A stretch of 64,000 nucleotides of DNA from Bacillota bacterium (GTDB lineage Bacteria; Bacillota_E; JAJZYS01; JAJYTV01), in assembly GCA_021845645.1 (NCBI GenBank), contig JAJZVM010000006.1, forward strand, positions 70,891 to 134,890, given 5' to 3'. The notes under the pieces are model-generated. The model had not been told where the DNA came from, searched no databases, and saw only the letters and a list, made by a program, of their open reading frames with translations. How positions within the stretch are numbered: position 1 is the first letter of the stretch; the number at the start of each line of letters is the position of its first letter. Positions 28,959 to 38,034 of the stretch are shown one piece after another. The position numbers were made by a program, and so were the translations under genes.

Positions 28959-29769
28959 GTTGTTATTGGATGCCGTAGACATCTGCCTGGGACGGTTGGC
29001 GGCCAACGGTCGTGGGCGGCAGACGCTTGCCGCCTACCGGGCGGATCTCCTGCTCTATGGACGGTACGTCGCGCGAGGGTTGCACGTGGGGATCGACGAG
29101 GTGCGCCTCGAGGAGTGCGCCGCGCTTGGGGTGGAGGCGTACCTGCGCGAGCTGAGGGAGGTGCGGGGCAACGCGCCCGCGACCCTCGCGCGCCGCATCG
29201 CCTCGCTGCGGGCCCTGTACGGCGCGACCTGGCGCCTTGCCGGATTGGCGCGGGATCCAGCCTCGGGCGTACGCTACCCGGGCGGAGAGCGCCGCTCGGT
29301 GCGGGCGCTCGACCTGCGCAGCGCGCGCTCGCTCGTGCGGGCGGCGGCCGTCGACAGCCGCACACCGCTGCGCGACGCCTTGATGCTGCTGCTGATGCTC
29401 GGCAACGGTCTGAGCCTTGCGGAACTGGTACGTCTCGAAAGCAGGGACGTCGACATCGCGACGCGCCGCATCACGGTCCGCGGCCGCCGCGGCCGCCTGC
29501 GCCAGGTGCCGGTGTCCGGCGCGACGGCGGAACTCCTGCGTCGCCACGTCGCGAGCCAGGGAGCGGGGCCGCTCTGGTGCAACCGTCGCGGCGAGCGCCT
29601 CTCGCCGCGCGGCGTGCAGTACGTCTGCCAGCGGGCATCGCGGCGCGCCCGCATCGAGGGCCGCGTCTCGGCGCAGGCTCTTCGCGCCACGGCGCGACGC
29701 CTGATGCGCCGGGCCGGCGCGACCCCTGCGACGCTCAGGGCGCTCCTTGGCGTCGAGAGCGCCGTCTGA
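28957..29769 (+). CDS. Degenerate tyrosine recombinase (XerC/D-like), probably inactive
   Basis: Protein of 270 residues with the XerC/D layout: an N-terminal SAM-like core-binding domain (about 1-90) and a shortened catalytic domain. Normal Xer enzymes carry R-K-H-R-H/W-Y. Here the first arginine motif (GLRxSEL) reads GLSLAELVRL, the LRH segment reads LRATARRLMRR without the histidine, and the protein ends at ALLGVESAV, before the GH...Y nucleophile region. It is therefore likely catalytically dead, either a pseudo-recombinase acting as a DNA-binding factor or a decaying gene. It converges with the histidine kinase gene (2-bp gap). Confidence 0.75.
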   Translation: MLLLDAVDICLGRLAANGRGRQTLAAYRADLLLYGRYVARGLHVGIDEVRLEECAALGVEAYLRELREVRGNAPATLARRIASLRALYGATWRLAGLARDPASGVRYPGGERRSVRALDLRSARSLVRAAAVDSRTPLRDALMLLLMLGNGLSLAELVRLESRDVDIATRRITVRGRRGRLRQVPVSGATAELLRRHVASQGAGPLWCNRRGERLSPRGVQYVCQRASRRARIEGRVSAQALRATARRLMRRAGATPATLRALLGVESAV

Positions 29770-29771
29770 AC

Positions 29772-31130
29772 CTACGCCTGCCGCGGCAGGCGGATGGTCG
29801 CCGTCGTGCCCGTCCCCGGCGCGGAGCGCAGCACGAGGGTCGCGTCGAGCGACTCGGCGAGGGCCTTCGCGATCGGCAGCCCGAGGCCCGTGCCGCTTTT
29901 GCCCCGGCCGTGGCGTCCGCGGAAGAACCGCTCGGTGACGAACGGCAGCTCATCCTTGTCGATGCCCGGCCCCGAGTCCCGGACGTAGACCTCGATGCCG
30001 TCCGGAAGCAGCGAGGCGCCCAGCGTGACGCGGCCGCCCGGCGGCGTGTAGTGCAGGGCGTTTTCGAGGAGGGCCCAGTAGGCCCGCGTCAGGATCTGCA
30101 CATCCACCTTGACGGTCTGGGCAGACGGCGCCAGCACGCGCACCTCGAGCTCGGGCGCCAGGGCCTGCGCGTCCTCGCGCAGGCCTTCGAGCCAGGGTCC
30201 GAACTCGAGCGGCTCTGGCTCGGGGCGCCGCGTGCGGGCGGACTCGAGCGTCAAGAGGTCGTTGGTGAGCCGTGTCATGCCGGCGAGCGCCTGCTGCATC
30301 GCGCTCAGGGACTCCTGCGATTCGGCGGGACTCAGCCCGCCTTCCGCGAGCAGGGCCGCGTTGCCCTGGACGATCTGCAGCGGCGTGCGCAGCTGATGGG
30401 CGGCTTCGGCGAGCAGCATGCGGTCGCGCTGGCGCTGCTGGTCGAGATCGGAGATGAGGTCGTTCAGGACGCGCCCCAGCCTGCCGATCTCGTCCTGCGG
30501 ATCCGAAAGCTCCGGCAGCCTGGCGACGGCCGGCGAGCGCCGGAGCGCCACGGCGGCCTCGGTCAGGGCCTCGACCGGCTTCAGCATGCGGCGTGCCGCG
30601 AGGTAGCCGAAGGCCCCGCCGCCGACCGCCGCGGCAAGCCCGATCGTGGCCACGCCGAGCACGAGGTCCTCGACGAGCGCGATGGCCGAGGCCAGGGGGT
30701 AGTCGAGCACAACCGCGAGATTCTGGCGCGTCACGCTGACCCGCACGTACGGGAACGCGTCACCCAGCGACATGCCGTTGCGCGCACCGGTCGGCACGCG
30801 GGAGCCGGTGTTGGGCGACTGCAGCACGACCTGGCCGTTGCGGTAGATCCAGACCTCGGGATCGGCGCGCAGCCGGTCGTCGTTGACCGTCTGCACGGTC
30901 GCGCTCGTGTATCCGCCCGGTCCGAGCGTGTCGAGGACGAGATGCGCCGTGGCGCTCGCAGTCGCGACCACGTTGGTGTACTGGTGGACGGCTGTGAAGA
31001 TCGAGACGAGCAGCGTGGCGCCGATGACCATGCCGGCCGTCGCAAGGCCGGCCTGCGTCGCCAGGCGGCGGCTCAGGCTGCCGAGGCGCTGCTCGCGGTA
31101 CTGGCGTTCGGCGTCGGGGGCGGTGCTCAC
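29772..31130 (-). CDS. Two-component sensor histidine kinase
   Basis: Membrane HisKA kinase of 452 residues. Seen: TM1 about 30-50, an extracytoplasmic sensor of roughly 100 residues, TM2 about 152-176, HAMP (about 178-230), phospho-acceptor H245 (EAAHQLRTP), N-box ENALHY, G1 DSGPGI, F-box FFRGRHG and G2 GTGLGLPIAK. The stimulus is unknown. The GTG start overlaps the response-regulator stop by 4 nt, so the pair is coupled. Likely envelope-related, by its OmpR-type partner. Confidence 0.92.
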   Translation of the reverse strand: MSTAPDAERQYREQRLGSLSRRLATQAGLATAGMVIGATLLVSIFTAVHQYTNVVATASATAHLVLDTLGPGGYTSATVQTVNDDRLRADPEVWIYRNGQVVLQSPNTGSRVPTGARNGMSLGDAFPYVRVSVTRQNLAVVLDYPLASAIALVEDLVLGVATIGLAAAVGGGAFGYLAARRMLKPVEALTEAAVALRRSPAVARLPELSDPQDEIGRLGRVLNDLISDLDQQRQRDRMLLAEAAHQLRTPLQIVQGNAALLAEGGLSPAESQESLSAMQQALAGMTRLTNDLLTLESARTRRPEPEPLEFGPWLEGLREDAQALAPELEVRVLAPSAQTVKVDVQILTRAYWALLENALHYTPPGGRVTLGASLLPDGIEVYVRDSGPGIDKDELPFVTERFFRGRHGRGKSGTGLGLPIAKALAESLDATLVLRSAPGTGTTATIRLPRQA

Positions 31131-31858
31131 TCGGCTTGGGCTTCGGACGCGCCCTGGGCCTCCTGGGCGCGCAGGCGGTAGCCTACGCCGCGCACCGTCT
31201 CGATCAGCTTCGGCGCGCCCACCTGCGTGAGCTTCTGGCGCAGGTAGCCGATGTAGACGTCGACGATGTTGCTCTGGCCCCCGTAGTGGAAGCCCCAGAC
31301 GCGTTCGAGCAGCATGTCGCGCGTCAGCACGGTCTCCTGGTTGAGCGCCAGGCAGCGCAGCAGCTCGAACTCCCTGCGCGTCAGATTGAGAGGCTGCCCT
31401 TGGAAGCTGACCTCCCAGCGCAAGGTGTCGACATGCAACTCCCCGACGTCGAGGACCGCCTGCGCGCGCTCATGGTCGCCCTGATGGTTCGTGCGGCGCA
31501 GGAGGGCCCTTAGGCGCGCCACGAGCTCTGCCGGTGCGAACGGCTTGACCAGGTAGTCGTCGGCGCCCGCGTCCAGCCCTTCGACCCGCTCGGGCAGGCT
31601 GCCGCGCGCCGTGAGCATCAGGATGGGGATCGCCGACAGCGCCCGCAAGGCCCTGCAGACTTCCAGGCCGTCGATGTCGGGCAGCGTCAGGTCAAGGATG
31701 ACGGCGTCGTAGGATCCTTGCGCCGCCTCCGCGAGTCCGTCGCGCCCGTTACCCTTCTGTGCGACAGAGAAACCCGCGTGCCGGAGCTCGATGCCGACGA
31801 GCCGCGAGACCGCGGGGTCGTCTTCGATCAATAGCAGATGTGGCTCAGAAAGGGCCAT
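31127..31858 (-). CDS. OmpR/PhoB-family response regulator
   Basis: Response regulator of 243 residues: receiver domain with acidic pair EDD (12-14), phospho-acceptor D56 in LDLTLP, conserved T and K (VKPF), followed by an OmpR-type winged helix (LTRREFELLRCLALN ... IVDVYIGYLRQKL ... IETVRGVGYRL). It is the first gene of the RR-HK pair. The start MALSEPHLLLIEDD fits the family; the frame is open further upstream but not RR-like. It is divergent from the membrane protein at 31982. Confidence 0.94.
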   Translation of the reverse strand: MALSEPHLLLIEDDPAVSRLVGIELRHAGFSVAQKGNGRDGLAEAAQGSYDAVILDLTLPDIDGLEVCRALRALSAIPILMLTARGSLPERVEGLDAGADDYLVKPFAPAELVARLRALLRRTNHQGDHERAQAVLDVGELHVDTLRWEVSFQGQPLNLTRREFELLRCLALNQETVLTRDMLLERVWGFHYGGQSNIVDVYIGYLRQKLTQVGAPKLIETVRGVGYRLRAQEAQGASEAQAE

Positions 31859-31981
31859 CCGTTCGTCACTCCCGTTGGCTGCCCGCTGCCCGGGCAGTTC
31901 TTGTACGGTTCGCGGCGCAGGGCGGCACTCCCTGCGTCGGCGCGGCAGGCGTTCGCGGCAGGCGAGGGGAATACCACCAGC

Positions 31982-32506
31982 ATGACATCGAACGACTGGG
32001 GCCGCATGCGTCGCGGCCGCTGGACCACCGTCGGACTCATCGTGATCGCTGCCGTGGTGCTGATCTTCCTGCGCATGAACCAGCATCAGAACGTATCGCG
32101 CGCCTGGAGCCTCTACTCGGTCGGCTATGTCCTGAACACCCATGACACGCAGGAGCTGCTGCAGACGGCGTCCTGGCTCCACCTGCCCGAGACTGTCGCC
32201 GGGCTGTCCTACAAGGGCGCCGTGGTCCATCCCGAAGGTGCGCGCGGCATCGCGTTCGTCGAGCTGCTCTATGGCCGCATGCCTGCCGCCTATGTCGACG
32301 TGTCCGAGTCCGAGACGCCGCTGTCGGTCGGAGTGGCCGGGCGACGCGAGGCGATCGGCCACGTCTCCGTGTCGGTCGGCAGCGTGACCTTGCGCGGTGT
32401 GCGGCGGGACTTCGCGCTGCTGCGGCACGGCGGGATCAACTACCTGATCGTGTCGCCGAGAGGCTCTCATGCGCTCCCGACCGCGGTGCGCGAACTTTCG
32501 CGCTGA
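31982..32506 (+). CDS. Hypothetical single-pass membrane protein
   Basis: Not recognised. 174 residues: a positively charged N-terminus (MRRGRW), one hydrophobic segment (about 15-31, TTVGLIVIAAVVLIFL), then a soluble extracytoplasmic domain rich in beta-like valine runs. Start ATG 31982 puts the TM segment near the N-terminus; GAGGGG upstream is rather far (about 13 nt). It is divergent from the response regulator, so it may be part of that system's regulon (inference from position only). Confidence 0.55.
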   Translation: MTSNDWGRMRRGRWTTVGLIVIAAVVLIFLRMNQHQNVSRAWSLYSVGYVLNTHDTQELLQTASWLHLPETVAGLSYKGAVVHPEGARGIAFVELLYGRMPAAYVDVSESETPLSVGVAGRREAIGHVSVSVGSVTLRGVRRDFALLRHGGINYLIVSPRGSHALPTAVRELSR

Positions 32507-32565
32507 ACCTCAGGACTCCGGCGCGGCCGGGCTGGTCAACTTGATACGATCGGACGCTGGCGACG

Positions 32566-32600
32566 CCAGGATCAGGGAGTAGAATCTTCCCTGATCCTGG
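32566..32600. repeat. 13-bp perfect inverted repeat, 9-nt loop
   Basis: Arms 32566-32578 and 32588-32600 are perfectly complementary, in the 282-bp spacer between two genes transcribed rightward. No T-run follows, so it is either a U-poor terminator of the upstream gene or a palindromic protein-binding site. The remainder of the spacer shows nothing recognisable except a TTGATACGAT stretch at 32541-32550. Confidence 0.5.
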
Positions 32601-32788
32601 GCTTCGCCGCGGGTCGCACGGATGGGCGCCGGTGTAGCTCAAGCCCCCGCCCGCCTCCCGCGGCCGCCTTGCGCTTCGCCCCGATCGGGCGTGACCTCGA
32701 CCCCGTGGAGCGCTGAAGCGTGGCGCCGCTGACAGCCCGGTACGGTCCCGAGCGCCATTCCCCCGCGGGTGGCGAGGGAGAAGGAGTA

Positions 32789-34132
32789 ATGCCTGTGCGT
32801 CTCACGGTCCTGCTGGCCTCAGCCGTACTCGGCGCCTTGGCGCTCGGGACAGCATCGCAGCTCGGCTTCACCTATGCGGGACGACTCGTCGCGCTGCCGC
32901 AAGCCAGACGCGATCTCCTGACCACCGCGGCCAAGGTCGTGGCGACGCATCCCGCCTTCAACGGCGCCAGTCCCCCGGCGAGGTCGAGCGCTAGGTACCT
33001 TGCCTACGTACATCACGTGGCCGGTGGGCTTCGCGAGCCCCTGCCGTACTGGCGACTCATCGAGGCAGAGGACCTCGTCCTCAACTACCTGCACGACCCG
33101 CGCACGAGCCTCGAGCAGGACTGGAGCCCCGCCTTCAGCCCTGACCTCCTGCCCGTCGGCTTCGACTGGGCGCAGGGCGGCCTCGTCGTCTACCGGGTCG
33201 CCGGCAGTCCGGCGGCCCTGGGCACCGGTGACCGTGTGCTCGCGATCGGCGGCATCCCGACGCGGCGACTGCTAGGCCGAATGCGCCGCTACTTCAGCGG
33301 CAACGGGCCATGGCTGCGGACGCTCGCCGGCGATTTCCTGCCCTTCGGCGACACCTTGCGCTGGCTGGGACTCGAGCATGCGAACGCCGTGCGACTCGAC
33401 CTCAGGCGCCCCTCGGGCCAGACCTACAGCCTGGCGGTACCTCTCGTGCCCGAGAGTTTCGTGTCCGACTGGTCCTACCTGAAAGGTCAGAACTGGTTCG
33501 TCGACCGCTTCGTCGCGCCCCAGGGCATGGCAGACACCTCGGACACCTTCTACGCATGGCGGCTGACGCCGGACTACGGGATCTTCTGGCTCCGCCGCTG
33601 TGAGGAGACGCAGGGCTTCGAGGTCGCCGTTGCAGCCTTCTTCCGGGCCGTACAGGCGTCCGGAGTGCATTACGTCGTGATCGACCTGCAGCAGAACCCG
33701 GGCGGCACCTCGATCGTCGCCGACGCCTTCCTCAAGCACCTCGAGATCCGGGGGGCCTATCGGGACGCCTGGAGCCCCGCCAACCCGCGCGAGATCTTCC
33801 ATGGCAAGCTCTATGTCCTCGTGGACGGCGGAACGATGAGCTCGGGCGTCGACGTGGCCGAGCAGCTGACGGAGGAGGGCTACGGCGAGCTCGTGGGCAG
33901 CCCCGCAGGCCTCGCGAGCGCCGCCTGGGGCAATGTGCAGATGTTCTCGACGCCGGACGGACTCCTGAGCTACCAGGTATCCACGAACTTCGTTCCGGCC
34001 GTCAACGGCCGTCTCACGCCTGCGCTCATGCCGCAGGCGGCCCTGCCGCTCACCGTGCAGGACATCCAGACGGGAGTGAACCCCGTGGCCCGCTGGCTCT
34101 CTTCGCTTGCCACGCCGCGGGTCAAGACCTGA
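32789..34132 (+). CDS. Exported S41-family (C-terminal processing-like) peptidase
   Basis: Secreted or membrane-tethered protein of 447 residues: an N-terminal hydrophobic segment (about 4-27), a PDZ-like stretch (LGTGDRVLAIGGIPTRRLL, about 148-166) and a C-terminal tail-specific-protease fold with DLQQNPGGTS and DGGTMSSGVDVAEQL. S351 or S352 is the likely nucleophile in the position of the S41 catalytic serine. The general-base lysine is not evident, so catalysis is unproved. ATG 32789 has GGAGAAGGAG just upstream. Confidence 0.7.
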   Translation: MPVRLTVLLASAVLGALALGTASQLGFTYAGRLVALPQARRDLLTTAAKVVATHPAFNGASPPARSSARYLAYVHHVAGGLREPLPYWRLIEAEDLVLNYLHDPRTSLEQDWSPAFSPDLLPVGFDWAQGGLVVYRVAGSPAALGTGDRVLAIGGIPTRRLLGRMRRYFSGNGPWLRTLAGDFLPFGDTLRWLGLEHANAVRLDLRRPSGQTYSLAVPLVPESFVSDWSYLKGQNWFVDRFVAPQGMADTSDTFYAWRLTPDYGIFWLRRCEETQGFEVAVAAFFRAVQASGVHYVVIDLQQNPGGTSIVADAFLKHLEIRGAYRDAWSPANPREIFHGKLYVLVDGGTMSSGVDVAEQLTEEGYGELVGSPAGLASAAWGNVQMFSTPDGLLSYQVSTNFVPAVNGRLTPALMPQAALPLTVQDIQTGVNPVARWLSSLATPRVKT

Positions 34133-34166
34133 CACCGCCGCTGAGGCCGCCCGTCGGGCGGCGACG

Positions 34167-35066
34167 TCACTTCTCGCCGAGTCCTCGCCGCGCGAAGTAG
34201 GCCGCGCCGATCAGGGGTGCCGGCCCGCCGAGCTGCGCCGGCAGGATGGGTAGCGGCAGGTTGGCCGCCCAGGCGCGCTGGCGCAGGCTGCTGAGCAGCG
34301 AAGGCTGCAGGAGGTCCAGGCTCTCCGCGAGCGAGCCGCCGGCGATGACGGCATGGGGGTTCGCCACCTGCGCCACGACCGCGCAGGCGACGCCCAGGGC
34401 CCGGCCGGCGCGGCGGTAGACCGAGAGCGCAGCCGCCTCGCCGGCCCGCGCCCGCTCGGCAATCTCCCTGGCGCCGAGATCGACATCCGTGCCCGTACGA
34501 TAGGCGCGCTCGATGGCGGGTCCCGCGGCGATCGCCTCGACGCAGCCGCGCCTGCCGCAGCCGCAGGCCGGGCCGCGGGGTTCGGCCTGGAAATGGCCGA
34601 TCTCGCCGGCTGCGCCGTCGGCGCCGAGCACCGGTTCGCCGTTCAGGATGAGGCCGCCGCCGATGCCGGTGCCGAGCGTGATGTAGAAGAAGGACGGCAG
34701 TCCCTTGCCGGCGCCGGCGGCATACTCGCCGAGCCCGCCCATCAGGGCGTCGCGCTGCGCGAAGAGCGGCACGCCGAGGTCGAGCATCGCCGCGTAGTCG
34801 GCGATGCGTTGCCCCACCCAGCCGCGCGGCAGGTTCGGCGCCTGCAGAAGGGTGTCGTGCGCGATCGGGCCGGGAAGCGAGAGGCCGACGGCCCTCGGCC
34901 GGGCGTTCGCATCACGGGCCATCGCCCTGAGCCTGCGCCCGACCTGTCGGAGCTGGTCCAGGGGCGGCTCCTGTGCGGTTTCCACGCGATCCTCCGCGAC
35001 AATGCGGTCGCGGTCCACAAGGGCGAAGGCGATCTTGGTGCCTCCCACATCGATGGCGAACTCCAT
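34167..35066 (-). CDS. ROK-family sugar kinase (glucokinase-like)
   Basis: ATP-dependent sugar kinase of the ROK family, probably glucokinase or a related hexokinase. Seen: phosphate-1 DVGGTK (6-11), a catalytic-Asp position at D106 (AQRDALMGG where many have NDANAAA), GTGIGGG (132-138), and the ROK zinc site with H158 and C168-G-C170...C175. The length is 299. The start MEFAIDVGG fits the family although no clear RBS precedes it. It is alone, between convergent S41-like and divergent DUF1540 genes. Confidence 0.88.
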   Translation of the reverse strand: MEFAIDVGGTKIAFALVDRDRIVAEDRVETAQEPPLDQLRQVGRRLRAMARDANARPRAVGLSLPGPIAHDTLLQAPNLPRGWVGQRIADYAAMLDLGVPLFAQRDALMGGLGEYAAGAGKGLPSFFYITLGTGIGGGLILNGEPVLGADGAAGEIGHFQAEPRGPACGCGRRGCVEAIAAGPAIERAYRTGTDVDLGAREIAERARAGEAAALSVYRRAGRALGVACAVVAQVANPHAVIAGGSLAESLDLLQPSLLSSLRQRAWAANLPLPILPAQLGGPAPLIGAAYFARRGLGEK

Positions 35067-35310
35067 AGAGAAGGGCCCGGTCAAGAAGCCTCGGCGCTGC
35101 GCCGCCGCGGCGGCGATGGCGGGGCTCGTCCTCCCCGACCGGGCTTGGCTCCTTTCCGGCTGGATTCTCCTCTGCGGGAGGGCTGGGGAGGATCGATCGA
35201 GAGTCTGGCCGACGACAAGCAAGCGGTGTGGCCCAAGGGCCCAGTTCTGCCACCCCTGCCGCTATACCTTGTCCCGGTGGCGGAGATGCTACTTGGGGAG
35301 GGAATGCCGG

Positions 35311-35535
35311 ATGAGCCAGGTCACCGTGCGCTGCACAGTCGACAACTGCAGCTTCTGGGGTCGCGGCAATGTCTGCGACGCGCGTGAGATCCTGGTCACG
35401 ATCGACCAGGTAGGGGCGAGATACCCTGACCGGATCGACACGCAGCAGCTCTCGCTGGTGCTCGAGGAGGTCGGCGAGACCCCCGCGGGCCTCTGCGAGG
35501 AGACCTGCTGCAAGACGTTCCGCGCGAAGTCCTAG
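35311..35535 (+). CDS. DUF1540 domain protein
   Basis: Small cysteine-rich protein of 74 residues, family of unknown function common in spore-forming Bacillota. Seen: C8, C13 and C22 in the CTVDNCSFWGRGNVCDA block and a second cluster CEETCCKTF near the C-terminus, matching the DUF1540 metal-ligand pattern. A TATACC box at 35263-35268 may be the -10. The stop overlaps the convergent metX end by 4 nt. Confidence 0.8.
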   Translation: MSQVTVRCTVDNCSFWGRGNVCDAREILVTIDQVGARYPDRIDTQQLSLVLEEVGETPAGLCEETCCKTFRAKS

Positions 35536-36581
35536 CGCACGGCCGCGCGGCCTGCGGGCCCGATCTCCGCGGCCCCGCCTCGCGGCGGGGCCGCGGCCGT
35601 TTCCGCGATCTGACCGCGCAGGATGACGGCGAGCGACTCCTGCTCGGCGAGGAAGGCGTCGTGTCCCATCTCGGTCTCGAGGCGCCCAAGGCCGCCAGCT
35701 ACGCCGCGCCGGCGCAGGCGGGCGTCGAGAGACGCCACGGCCGACTCCGGAAAGAGCCAGTCGTGCTGGATCGCCACGAGGTCGACCCGCGTCCCCTGGC
35801 GCACGCCGAGATCCCAGGCGAACGTCGCCATGGCGCGGCTCAGGACGAGGTAGCTCCACGCCGAGAAGCGCTCGGCCAGGCGGTCGCCGTGGTGGTCGAG
35901 GTAGCTCTCGACGGCGAAGCGGCGGCCGCCGCGCGGTGCCGGGCTGCGGCCGAAGCGTTCCTCGAAGTGCGGGTCCGAGCGGTACGTGGTCATGGCGATG
36001 GCCCGCGCGGCGCGCAGACCGCCTGCCGCGTCTCCGTGGCGGAGCCCCAGCTCGAGCGCGACGTGCTGCGCGTGACAGAGCGCCACCTGCAGCGCCGGCA
36101 GCCGGTCGGCCGCCCCGATCGCGATGGCCTGTCGCACCGGCAGCGAGCCTTGCCCGGCCCAGGCGAGGGCCTGCAGGCCCCCGAGCGAGCCACCGATCAC
36201 GAGGCGCAGGCGCTCCACGCCCAGCGTCCGCAGCAGGCGTCCCTGGGCCGTCACCATATCTTGCACCGAAACCGCGGGGAAGGGGCGGCCGCCCGCGAGG
36301 CGCCCCTCAGCGTCGGGGCCGGTGCTGCCGTAGCAGCTGCCGATCACGTTGCTCGCTACCACGAAGGACCGGCGGGTGTCGATGACCTGACCGGGGCCCA
36401 CGATGCCGCGCCACCATCCCTGCTTGCCGGCGACGTCGCCGGGACACTCATCGCCCGTCAGGGCGTGGCAGATCAGCACCGCCTCAGGCGAGGGCGGGCC
36501 CCAGGTCTCGTAGGCGATCTCCGCTCCCTCGAGCGAGCCACCACCCGAGAGCGGCAGATCGCCGATCGCCCCCCGGGGCAT
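35532..36581 (-). CDS. metX: Homoserine O-acetyltransferase MetX
   Basis: Alpha/beta-hydrolase that acylates homoserine (acetyl-CoA assumed) in methionine synthesis. Seen: HALTGD oxyanion region, NVIGSCYGSTGP, nucleophile elbow GGSLGG (S132), the aspartate in IQHDWLFP and the histidine in MGHDAFL. The length of 349 is typical. It is coupled to metY upstream (TGATG overlap) and is under the SAM-I riboswitch. Whether acetyl- or succinyl-CoA is used cannot be decided from these motifs alone. Confidence 0.93.
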   Translation of the reverse strand: MPRGAIGDLPLSGGGSLEGAEIAYETWGPPSPEAVLICHALTGDECPGDVAGKQGWWRGIVGPGQVIDTRRSFVVASNVIGSCYGSTGPDAEGRLAGGRPFPAVSVQDMVTAQGRLLRTLGVERLRLVIGGSLGGLQALAWAGQGSLPVRQAIAIGAADRLPALQVALCHAQHVALELGLRHGDAAGGLRAARAIAMTTYRSDPHFEERFGRSPAPRGGRRFAVESYLDHHGDRLAERFSAWSYLVLSRAMATFAWDLGVRQGTRVDLVAIQHDWLFPESAVASLDARLRRRGVAGGLGRLETEMGHDAFLAEQESLAVILRGQIAETAAAPPRGGAAEIGPAGRAAVR

Positions 36582-37858
36582 CAGGCCCGGCTCGCCGCGA
36601 GGGCCGCCTGCAGATCCTCGATGAGGTCCTGCGGGTCCTCGAGGCCGATCGAGAGCCGCACAAGGTCGTCGGGCACGCCGGCCAGCCGGCGCTCCTCGCT
36701 CGTCAGCTGCTGGTGGGTCGTGGTGGCGGGGTGGATGACGAGCGAGCGGGCGTCACCGACGTTCGCGACATGCGAGAAGAGCGAGAGGCCGTCGATGAAC
36801 CGCGGACCCGCCTCGACGCCGCCGTTGAGGCCGAACGTCAGGATGCCGGAGAACCCGCCCTCGAGGTAGCGCTTCGCGGCCGCGTGCGACGGGTGGCCCG
36901 GCAGGCCGGGATAGTTCACCCACGCCACCTCCGGCTGCGCCTCGAGCCATCTGGCCACCGTCAAGGCGCTTTGCGAGATGCGCTCCATGCGCAGGGCCAG
37001 CGTCTCGACGCCGAGCAGCAGCAGGTGCGCGTCGGCGGGGCTGAGGCACGACCCCAGGTCGCGCAGGAGCTGTACGCGCGCCTTGACGATGAACGCGAGA
37101 TTGCCGAACGCGTCGACGTAGCGCACGCCGTGGTAGCTCGGGTCGGGTTCGGTGAACTCCGGGAACCTGCCCCCGGTCCAGTCGAAGCGGCCGCCGTCGA
37201 CGATGACGCCGGCGATCACCTGCCCGTGTCCCCCGAGGTACTTGGTGGCGGAGTGGATGACGATGTCCGCCCCATGCTCGAACGGCCGGCAGAGGTAGGG
37301 TGTCGCGAACGTGTTGTCAACCACGAGCGGCACCCCCTGGCGGTGGCACGCGTCCGCGATCGCCGCGAGGTCCGCCACGTCGAGGCGCGGGTTGCCGATG
37401 GTCTCCACATAGACGGCCCTGGTGTGCTCGTCGATCTCCTGCGCAAGGGCCTGCGGCGTGCAGTCCGCCGCGAGGCACACCTCGACACCCATGCGCTGGA
37501 ATGTCGTGCGCAGCAGGTTGTGGGTGCCGCCGTAGAGGTTGGGCGCGGCGACGATGCGATCGCCCGCCTTGGCGAGGTTCAGCAGGGCGAGGGTGATCGC
37601 GGCCTGCCCGGACGAGGTCGCCAGCGCGCCGACGCCCCCTTCGAGCGCGGCTATCCGCTCCTCGAAGACGGCTGTCGTGGGGTTCATGATGCGGGTATAG
37701 ATGTTGCCGGCCTCTTCGAGGGCGAAGAGCCGTGCAGCGTGGGCCGCGTCGCGGAACGCGTAGGACGTGGTGCGGTGGATGGGCACGGCGAGCGAACCCG
37801 TGCTCGGATCGGGCTTCTGGCCGGCGTGGAGGGCCAGCGTCGCGAATCTCTTGGCCAA
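36581..37858 (-). CDS. metY: O-acetylhomoserine sulfhydrylase MetY
   Basis: PLP enzyme of the Cys/Met metabolism family that makes homocysteine from O-acetylhomoserine and sulfide. Seen: IYTRIMNPT, SSGQAAIT, DNTFATPYLCRPFEHGAD and the Schiff-base lysine HSATKYLGGHG (K206), plus the long MetY-type insertion (GRFPEFTEPDPSYHG). The length of 425 matches. The TTG start at 37858 has AAGGAG 8 nt upstream; the frame is open further upstream through the riboswitch terminator, which is not translated. It is the first gene of metYX. Confidence 0.93.
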   Translation of the reverse strand: MAKRFATLALHAGQKPDPSTGSLAVPIHRTTSYAFRDAAHAARLFALEEAGNIYTRIMNPTTAVFEERIAALEGGVGALATSSGQAAITLALLNLAKAGDRIVAAPNLYGGTHNLLRTTFQRMGVEVCLAADCTPQALAQEIDEHTRAVYVETIGNPRLDVADLAAIADACHRQGVPLVVDNTFATPYLCRPFEHGADIVIHSATKYLGGHGQVIAGVIVDGGRFDWTGGRFPEFTEPDPSYHGVRYVDAFGNLAFIVKARVQLLRDLGSCLSPADAHLLLLGVETLALRMERISQSALTVARWLEAQPEVAWVNYPGLPGHPSHAAAKRYLEGGFSGILTFGLNGGVEAGPRFIDGLSLFSHVANVGDARSLVIHPATTTHQQLTSEERRLAGVPDDLVRLSIGLEDPQDLIEDLQAALAASRA

Positions 37859-37887
37859 GGATCCGTCTCCTTTCGGTCCCGGCGAAA

Positions 37888-37909
37888 CAAAAAACGCGCC
37901 CGAGGGCGC
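37888..37909 (-). terminator. Riboswitch-controlled intrinsic terminator
   Basis: On the minus strand, a GC stem (GCGCC/GGCGC with CTCG loop, 37909-37896) is followed by six T (37894-37889), between the SAM aptamer and metY. It is the expression platform: SAM binding should favour termination. Confidence 0.85.
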
Positions 37910-37925
37910 ATGCTGTTCGCGGACC

Positions 37926-38034
37926 CTCTTATCTCTCAACCCGGTGACGCGGGTTGCAGGAATTGGCACCGACGGCGCACAGCGCCCGGTTGCCGGGTTT
38001 CATCGGGCCAGTCCCTCCACCTCTCGCGATAACA
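37926..38034 (-). promoter_or_regulatory. SAM-I (S-box) riboswitch
   Basis: Read on the minus strand, the segment contains the SAM-I hallmarks in order: the P1 5' strand (TTATC), GAGAGGTGGAGGGACTGGCC, GATGAAACCCGGCAACC, a variable P3, GTGCCAATTCCTGC, P4, and the closing GAGATAAGA that pairs with the 5' strand. A terminator and the metY RBS follow. This is a class known to turn off methionine genes when S-adenosylmethionine is abundant. Confidence 0.96.

Noticed and set aside
37859..37969. An upstream start for metY
   Set aside because: It would translate through the riboswitch terminator; TTG 37858 has a proper RBS.
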